A stretch of DNA of 64,000 nt from Candidatus Microgenomates bacterium. GTDB taxonomy: Bacteria; Patescibacteria; JACPGU01. Position 1 is the first letter of the stretch, and the number at the start of each line of letters is the position of its first letter. Below, piece after piece: positions 58,723 to 64,000 of the stretch. The notes under the pieces were generated by a model. That model was not told the DNA's origin and made no database searches. It saw only the letters and a list, made by a program, of their open reading frames with translations. Made by a program: the position numbers and the translations under genes. The stretch covers positions 62,001 through 126,000 of the forward strand of contig JACPGU010000002.1 of the NCBI GenBank assembly GCA_016188915.1, written 5' to 3'.

Positions 58723-59619
58723 ATGTCAACCGACAACCTGTTGCAATCAAAACGATGGGCGGAATTTCAAAAAGCTCTGGGAAGAGAGGTTTTTTGGATT
58801 GAAGATGCTTTATTGATAAAAAATAATCTCCCAAAAAACAAATGTTATCTTTTTTGCCCCTGGGGTCCAGAAAAATTAAATCAAGATTTTTTGTTTAAGG
58901 CAAAGCTTTTGGCCAAAAAAGAGAAAGCTATTTTTATTCGCGTGGAGCCACGGGCAGGATTTAAGACAAAGGGTTTAGGATATAGAATAAAAAAAACAAA
59001 AGACATCCATCCAAAGAATACTTTGGTCCTAGACCTTACCCAGGGCGAAGAAGAGTTGCTCAAAAATTTAAAGCAAAAAACTAGGTACAATATCAATCTG
59101 GCAGCTAAAAAGGGCGTAAAAATAGAGACAACAACTAACCCCGAGCATATAAAAGTTTTCTATAAAATTATTGAGCAAACCAACAAAAGAGATCATGTTC
59201 GCTCTCATTCTAAAGATTACTACAAAAAAATGCTGGAGTCTCTGGGTGATGATGGCATCCTAAGGCTTTATTTGGCTCGCTACAACAATCAATACATTGC
59301 CGGTAATCTCATCGCTTTTTATGGCAATACTGCAACTTACCTCCACGGAGCTTCTTCTGATTCAGAAAGAAATGTCATGGCGCCCTACCTTTTGCAATGG
59401 CAAGCGATTAAAGATGCCAAGGAATACGGATGTCAGTATTATGATTTTTTCGGTATCGCTCCTAATGATTCCGTCCGTCATCCCTGGGCAGGAATTACCA
59501 GATTCAAAAAAGGCTTTGGTGGAACGCAAATAAATTTTCCGGGAACATACGATGTGGTGATTTCTGGAGGATGGTATATGATGTATAAAATCTTTAGAAC
59601 TTTGAATAGGCTAAGATAA
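58723..59619 (+). CDS. FemAB-family peptidyltransferase (lipid II bridge type)
   Basis: FemAB enzymes use aminoacyl-tRNA to add amino acids to the lipid II peptide stem. The 298-residue protein has two GNAT-like halves. The pattern TRYNINLAAKKGVKIETTTNPEHIKVFYKIIEQTNKRD in the middle and YDFFGIAPNDSVRHPWAGITRFKKGFGG at the end are characteristic. It lacks the coiled-coil arm of staphylococcal FemA. The start is ATG 58723 (MSTDN); a TTG 6 bp upstream is less likely. The amino acid added is unknown. Confidence 0.9.
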   Translation: MSTDNLLQSKRWAEFQKALGREVFWIEDALLIKNNLPKNKCYLFCPWGPEKLNQDFLFKAKLLAKKEKAIFIRVEPRAGFKTKGLGYRIKKTKDIHPKNTLVLDLTQGEEELLKNLKQKTRYNINLAAKKGVKIETTTNPEHIKVFYKIIEQTNKRDHVRSHSKDYYKKMLESLGDDGILRLYLARYNNQYIAGNLIAFYGNTATYLHGASSDSERNVMAPYLLQWQAIKDAKEYGCQYYDFFGIAPNDSVRHPWAGITRFKKGFGGTQINFPGTYDVVISGGWYMMYKIFRTLNRLR

Positions 59620-59628
59620 CAGAAAAAT

Positions 59629-59752
59629 TATAAGCTCTAAATCCTAAATTATAAAGAAATTACAAGGCCCGAATCAAAAAGCTTAAAATGATTTGGAGTT
59701 TATGATTTGGAGCTTTTTTTTAGAATTTAGATTTTAGAATTTAGAGTTTAAG
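59629..59752 (+). repeat. Intergenic repeat cassette with terminator-like stem
   Basis: AAGCTCTAAATC near 59631 is nearly complementary to GATTTGGAGCTT near 59711, followed by eight T, and so could terminate the FemAB transcript. It is followed by three AATTTAGA-type repeats, of the same style as the cassettes inside tsaD and polA. Nothing else is seen between the two genes. Confidence 0.6.
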
Positions 59753-59761
59753 CCCCCTCTG

Positions 59762-60706
59762 ATGCTTTATCTTTTTCACGGAGAAGATGATTTTCTCTCT
59801 TCGCAGCAATTGCAAAGGCAAAAAAATAATTTCGTCACCAAACACGGAGATATCAATCTTTCGGTCTATGACGAAGATAATTTTGTTTTTGAAAATCTAG
59901 CCAATGATCTTTTATCTTCTCCTTTTTTGGGTGAAAAAAGATTGGTGGTAGCAGAAAATCTTTTGGGCGTTTGGAAAAAAGAAGACAAAGAAAAATTTGA
60001 AAAAATTATACCAAAAATAGCCGATACCACTATCGTTATCTTTCACGAAATAAAAAAAACAGACAGCCGCAATATGCTACTAAAATATTTTTCAAAAGAC
60101 AACATCAAAGAATTTGTTCCGATGGACCAACCCCGATTAAGAAACTGGATAGATGCTCAAATGAGAGAATCTGGCTATCAAATAGAGTCAAAGACAAGCT
60201 TTGTTTTGGCCAATCGCGCCGGAGGCAACACCCGCCAAATTTACCATGAAATACAAAAATTATTAGCCTACAAATTTGAAGAAAAAAAAATTACCGCTCA
60301 AGATGTGGGAATGATAGTCTCCGAGCAGATGAATACTAATATTTTTGATTTTTCTAATGCTTTAGCCCAAAAAAATCTCACCCTATCAGAGAAAGTTTTG
60401 AAAAATATTAGCGATACAGGAGAAAGTACTTTTGGCATTATGTCGCTTATCTCCAAACAATTTCGAAATCTTTTAGGCCTCAAAATAGCCCGAGAAGAAA
60501 AAATAGACCAAAACACTATTGCTGAAAAATTAGCTATTCATCCTTACGCCTTGAAAAAATCAGCCGAACAGCTCCACAATTTCAGTATAGAGAAATTACT
60601 TCAGATATATCATGCTATCGCCGCCACCGATCTGGCTATCAAGACCGGCGAAATGGAAGAAAGTCTAGCATTGGATCTTTTGGTGGTGAAAATTTGCCAA
60701 CACTAA
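59762..60706 (+). CDS. holA: DNA polymerase III delta subunit
   Basis: The delta subunit opens the sliding clamp in the clamp loader. The 314 residues match family length: MLYLFHGEDDFL, FLGEKRLVVAENLLG, IVIFHEIKKTDSRNMLLKYF, ANRAGGNTRQIYHEIQKLLAY and C-terminal LLQIYHAIAATDLAIKTGEMEESLALDLLVVKIC. It is convergent with polA and its ATG stands directly after the repeat-rich gap. Confidence 0.93.
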   Translation: MLYLFHGEDDFLSSQQLQRQKNNFVTKHGDINLSVYDEDNFVFENLANDLLSSPFLGEKRLVVAENLLGVWKKEDKEKFEKIIPKIADTTIVIFHEIKKTDSRNMLLKYFSKDNIKEFVPMDQPRLRNWIDAQMRESGYQIESKTSFVLANRAGGNTRQIYHEIQKLLAYKFEEKKITAQDVGMIVSEQMNTNIFDFSNALAQKNLTLSEKVLKNISDTGESTFGIMSLISKQFRNLLGLKIAREEKIDQNTIAEKLAIHPYALKKSAEQLHNFSIEKLLQIYHAIAATDLAIKTGEMEESLALDLLVVKICQH

Positions 60707-60715
60707 GAACTTTTC

Positions 60716-63499
60716 CTACATCCCCCAGTTTTTGCCCTCTTTGGTATCCACTATAAGTGGACATTTGAGCTCCAAAACGTTTTCCATTATTTTTGAGATT
60801 TGAGATTTGAGACCTGCCCCGCCGACAGGATGGTTTGAGATTTTTCCATCGGGAATTTCAAAAACCAGTTCATCATGCACTTGCAAAATCATCTTGACCT
60901 CCGAATTTTTCGAGAGAATCTGCCGGTCTATCTCAATCATCGCCAGCTTAATAATGTCGGCGGCGGTACCTTGGATAGGCATATTAATCGCCATCCTTTC
61001 GGCAGCTTTTCGAACTTGCACCACCGGTGAGAGGATGTCGGGTGTCGGGCGACGACGCCCGAGCAGAGTCTCCACATGCCCGTGCTCTTTGGCAAATTCT
61101 ATCGTGTCATTCAGATAATCACGAACGCCAGAAAAATTTTCAAAATATTGGTCAATAAATTCTTTCGCCTCGGTCGGCGAAACACCGATAGATTGCGAAA
61201 GTCCGAAAGCGCTCATGCCATAAAGAATGCCAAAATTCACCACCTTGGCGGTGCGTCTCTGTTCTTTCGTTACTTTGTCGGCCGACACACCAAAGACCGC
61301 TTGCGCCGTCTCGGCATGAATATCACGCCCATCACGAAAAGCTTGGAGCATTTTCTTGTCCCCTGATAGATGCGCTACCACGCGTAACTCAATCTGTGAA
61401 TAGTCAAATTTGATTAAAACATGACCTTTTTCCGCCACGAAAGCGGAACGAATCTGTTGCCCCCATTCTTCAGAAGCGGGAATATTTTGGAGATTGGGGT
61501 CAATAGAGGAAAGGCGTCCGGTGGCCGCAATCGTCTGACTGAAATTGGTATGGATTCTCCCGTCCATGGGATTGACCGCCTTGGGGAGAGCTTCCAGATA
61601 GGTATTTTGCAATTTGGTCAGCTCTCGGTATTCCAAAATCGGCTCAATAATAGGATGCGCGCCTTTCAATTTTTCCAGTTCACCGGCAGCGGTAGAAAGT
61701 CCGGTTTTGTTTTTTTTCACAAACTCGGAAGATATTTTTAGTTTTTTGAAAAGCACTTCCGCGAGTTGTTGGGGAGAAGCGATATTGAAGTCCTCTCCTG
61801 CTAATTGATGGATTTGTTTTTCTGATTTTTTAATTTTTTCCGCGACAACCTGTGATATTTCCTTCAATTTTCCCGCGTCAATCCGCACCCCCCACCACTC
61901 CATATCGGCCAGCACGGAAAGAAGGGGCATCTCCACATCGTAAAAAAGGTCGTTGGTCTTTCCCGTCAATCTTCCCTTCAAAACCTCGTAGAGTCGCCAG
62001 GTGAAATCCGCGTCCTCGGCGGCGTATTCGGTCGCCTCATTGACATCGGTTTCGGCAAAAGATTTTTGTTTGGCGCCGGCGCCAATGAGCGCGGTAATCG
62101 GAATCATCTGATGACCAAATTCAATGAAAGCCATATTGTCCAACGAATGTCCGCGTCTGACCGGATCGAGACAGTAAGAAGCGAGCATGGTGTCAAAATA
62201 AATCCCCGTCATCTTCACCCCCGCTTTTCTGATGGCGAGCATGTCGTATTTGATATTTTGGCCGATTTTTTTTATTTTTTCGTTTTCTAGAATGGGTCGC
62301 AAGGTCTCTAAAACTGATTTTTTCGGCAATTGTTGCCCTTTGCTGTGTCCAACGGGGATATAATATCCCTCGCCCGCTTTCCAGGAAAAAGAAAGGCCGA
62401 CCAATTCGGAATCCAGCGCGCCGAGAGCCGATGTCTCGGTATCTATGGCAAATTCTTTCTGCTTTTTTAATTCTTTGAGAAATTCTCCGAACGACCGCTG
62501 GTCATTGACGAGAATATAGTTGTTATTTAATTTCTTAATTTCTTCTTTTTTTAATTTCTTATCAAAAAGGGTCAGCTCATCTTGTTTACTTACGCTTTTT
62601 GATCCCTCGCCCATCAGCTTCAGCAACCTCGGCATTAGCGAGCGAAATTCAAATTTTTGGAAAGTGGCCGTCGCTTTCCCGAAATCCACATCCGTCAACT
62701 CGCACGCGGGCAATACCAATTTGATCGGCGCTTCTCTGTTGATTGTTGCCAATTTTTGCGATAGATAAGCATTTTCTTTATCAGCCAGCAGTTTTTCCTT
62801 CACCGCATCCGAGAACCCAAAATCCTTGCCTCCCACCGCCTCGTAAACGCTATCTAATGTCTGGTATTTTTGCAAAAGGTCGGTTGCGGTCTTTTCTCCT
62901 ATCCCCTTCACCCCCGGGATATTGTCCGAAGCGTCACCTCGAAGCGCCTTGTAGTCCACTACTTGCGACGGCGTCAAACCCATCTTTTCCACCACCCCTT
63001 TCTCATCGTAAACGATGGTGTCCTTGATGCCTTTTTTCAAAGTGTAAACGAAAGTATTGTCGTCCACCAGCTGCAAAGTGTCCATATCGCCAGTCACAAT
63101 ATAGGTATCCACACCAAGATTTTTTTCGTCAATCTTGGCGCACAATGTGCCGATGATGTCATCGGCCTCAAAGCCCTGTAGCTCAAAAATGGGGATATTG
63201 AGCGAGACCAAAACCTCCTGCGCCATCGGGATTTGTTCGTACAGCTCATCGGGAGCTTTGACGCGAGTGGCCTTGTAGTCGGCGTATTCTTCGTGCCGGA
63301 AGGTGGGCCCAGCCATATCAAAAGTAGCGGCAATATAGTCGGGCTTGGTATCCTCAATGGCCTTCAAAAGCGTGGAGGTAAAGCCATAGACCGCCCCGAT
63401 AGGTCGGCCGTCTCTGGTGCGAAGATTGGGTATCGCGTGAAACGCCCGATGCACGAGCGCGTTGGAATCGATTAAGAGAAATTTCTTGTTCTTGGGCAT
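60716..63499 (-). CDS. polA: DNA polymerase I
   Basis: The protein has 927 residues and three domains. The 5'-3' nuclease (1-300) has LIDSNALVHRAFHA, GFEADDIIGT and GDASDNIPGVKGIGEKTA. The 3'-5' proofreading domain (about 325-510) keeps the acid residues in IDTETSALG, NIKYDMLAI and YAAEDADFTW, so it should be active, unlike in many CPR and Gram-positive relatives. The polymerase (530-927) has FDYSQIELRVVAHLSGD, RRTAKVVNFGILYGMS and QVHDELVFE. A repeat cassette (60790-60846) encodes SNHPVGGAGLKSQIS right after QVHDELVFE. The start ATG 63499 has no strong Shine-Dalgarno. Confidence 0.97.
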   Translation of the reverse strand: MPKNKKFLLIDSNALVHRAFHAIPNLRTRDGRPIGAVYGFTSTLLKAIEDTKPDYIAATFDMAGPTFRHEEYADYKATRVKAPDELYEQIPMAQEVLVSLNIPIFELQGFEADDIIGTLCAKIDEKNLGVDTYIVTGDMDTLQLVDDNTFVYTLKKGIKDTIVYDEKGVVEKMGLTPSQVVDYKALRGDASDNIPGVKGIGEKTATDLLQKYQTLDSVYEAVGGKDFGFSDAVKEKLLADKENAYLSQKLATINREAPIKLVLPACELTDVDFGKATATFQKFEFRSLMPRLLKLMGEGSKSVSKQDELTLFDKKLKKEEIKKLNNNYILVNDQRSFGEFLKELKKQKEFAIDTETSALGALDSELVGLSFSWKAGEGYYIPVGHSKGQQLPKKSVLETLRPILENEKIKKIGQNIKYDMLAIRKAGVKMTGIYFDTMLASYCLDPVRRGHSLDNMAFIEFGHQMIPITALIGAGAKQKSFAETDVNEATEYAAEDADFTWRLYEVLKGRLTGKTNDLFYDVEMPLLSVLADMEWWGVRIDAGKLKEISQVVAEKIKKSEKQIHQLAGEDFNIASPQQLAEVLFKKLKISSEFVKKNKTGLSTAAGELEKLKGAHPIIEPILEYRELTKLQNTYLEALPKAVNPMDGRIHTNFSQTIAATGRLSSIDPNLQNIPASEEWGQQIRSAFVAEKGHVLIKFDYSQIELRVVAHLSGDKKMLQAFRDGRDIHAETAQAVFGVSADKVTKEQRRTAKVVNFGILYGMSAFGLSQSIGVSPTEAKEFIDQYFENFSGVRDYLNDTIEFAKEHGHVETLLGRRRPTPDILSPVVQVRKAAERMAINMPIQGTAADIIKLAMIEIDRQILSKNSEVKMILQVHDELVFEIPDGKISNHPVGGAGLKSQISKIMENVLELKCPLIVDTKEGKNWGM
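60790..60846 (-). repeat. In-frame repeat cassette with palindrome near the polA 3' end
   Basis: Heptamer AAATCTC copies flank CCTGTCGGCGGGGCAGG, the same palindrome type as in the tsaD cassette. It is translated between motif C (QVHDELVFE) and the conserved final helix IMENVLELKCPL. Confidence 0.85.
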
Positions 63500-63678
63500 A
63501 GATTATAGCTTTACTGGCTAGAATCTATTATACTAGATTGTGAAGAATATGAAAATGTCAGAACAGAGTTCCGATTAGCGCGGGATAATGACTGTCTATA
63601 ATACTCAATATACTGCCCTTATGCGAATTGTCTTCGCATAAAAACGAGTTCTGCAAAATTAATTTTTATTTCTTTTTT

Positions 63679-63966
63679 ATGAACAATGAGTTACCGCCAC
63701 ACAATATTGAGAAAGGCTTTTCTCAGATCGAAGCCGAGATGAAGAAAAGAGGATTTGTTTATGCTGGATTAGAAAGTTTAACAAAATTTAAGTTTAGCGA
63801 TGGGGCCAAATTCAATGCTGTACCAACCCAAACAAAGGATGATGTTGTCGGCAAGTATATTCAGAAATATAAAAAGGAGGGTGTTGATATTGAAATTGAG
63901 CTAATAGACAAGACCGGAATGGACGAACGACAACAATCCGTTTATGTATTTATAAGAAAGAAATAA
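63679..63966 (+). CDS. Small soluble protein of unknown function (95 aa)
   Basis: From ATG 63679 the protein reads MNNELPPHNIEKGFSQIEAEMKKRGF, with a later DGAKFNAVPTQTKDDVVGKYIQKYKKEGVDIEIELIDK and a final YVFIRKK. Mixed alpha/beta composition, no membrane helix, no family recognised. An in-frame upstream ATG at 63628 would add a Phe-rich stretch and is unlikely. It is divergent from polA; the gap 63500-63678 holds nothing else I can support. Confidence 0.6.
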   Translation: MNNELPPHNIEKGFSQIEAEMKKRGFVYAGLESLTKFKFSDGAKFNAVPTQTKDDVVGKYIQKYKKEGVDIEIELIDKTGMDERQQSVYVFIRKK

Positions 63967-64000
63967 AAATTAACTTCGCAGAACACGGCATATCTGGTTC

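Noticed and set aside
1..64000. CRISPR array
   Set aside because: No series of equal-length repeats with unique spacers and no cas genes were seen; the tandem repeats at 1531-1761 have no spacers.
1..64000. UGA recoded as glycine (Gracilibacteria/SR1-type code)
   Set aside because: UGA ends several well-recognised genes at the expected positions, including ATGA overlaps at 466-469, 9738-9741, 31305-31308 and 56747-56750.

Overview
This 64 kb window looks like chromosome from a member of the Candidate Phyla Radiation (Patescibacteria), most likely a Parcubacteria-type lineage. The evidence is AT-rich DNA with dense minus-strand operons, ATGA and TAATG start/stop overlaps, small single-copy housekeeping genes, several small proteins of a type I associate with this group, and an envelope-glycan cluster of glycosyltransferases, a flippase and ligase-like proteins. 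UGA acts as a stop codon (for example in the ATGA overlaps at 466-469 and 9738-9741), so this is not a lineage that reads UGA as glycine. The assignment rests on family recognition and no search was run.

Layout. 1-2.3 kb: 5' part of a UvrD-type helicase, a class A beta-lactamase-like serine hydrolase, tRNA-Glu with a tandemly repeated tRNA tail, and a small protein. 2.4-7.7 kb: a lamin-tail surface protein and a very unusual 1255-residue repeat/kinase-like protein. 7.8-15.9 kb: tRNA-Gln, gltX, yraN, rnhB, rplS, dnaE and a Trm11-like RNA methyltransferase. 16-25.4 kb: rpmA, a PH-domain membrane protein, two DUF881 proteins, tRNA-Arg, hup, rny, a PKD membrane protein, rpsU, yqeY, ybeY and a VanW protein. 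25.4-35.2 kb: an eight-gene glycan cluster (four GT4 transferases, three O-antigen-ligase/Wzy-like proteins, one flippase). 35.3-43.8 kb: a 29-residue Lys-rich peptide, a ZIP transporter, truB, uppP, small membrane proteins, a VIT1-like protein, a class III cyclase, tRNA-Asn, rpoD, dnaG and a peroxiredoxin.

43.9 kb to about 55 kb is an accessory region. It begins exactly at tRNA-Ser(GGA), where a large serine recombinase reads antisense through the tRNA. It carries a second serine recombinase, an AlbA_2/Schlafen-type protein, a HEPN-type protein, a free-standing RarA C-terminal-like domain, a secreted nuclease, YidD and several unknown proteins. Three or more of its genes are preceded by long structured leaders with terminator hairpins, competing pairings and tiny upstream ORFs, suggesting that the element is widely controlled by transcription attenuation. 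55.3-64 kb returns to housekeeping: pyk, recX, tsaD, a FemAB-type ligase, holA and polA, then a small unknown gene.

Three cross-cutting patterns stand out. First, short AT-rich repeat/palindrome cassettes sit in frame inside rnhB, tsaD (four times) and polA, and relatives occur between genes. Second, promoters share a 16-17 bp spacer, often with an extended -10 ending GC just before TAnnAT, and several -10 boxes lie only 6 nt from a start codon, which implies leaderless mRNAs. Third, the accessory element uses RNA leaders. The best candidates for something undescribed are the in-frame repeat cassettes, the attenuator-controlled element, and the 1255-residue protein.
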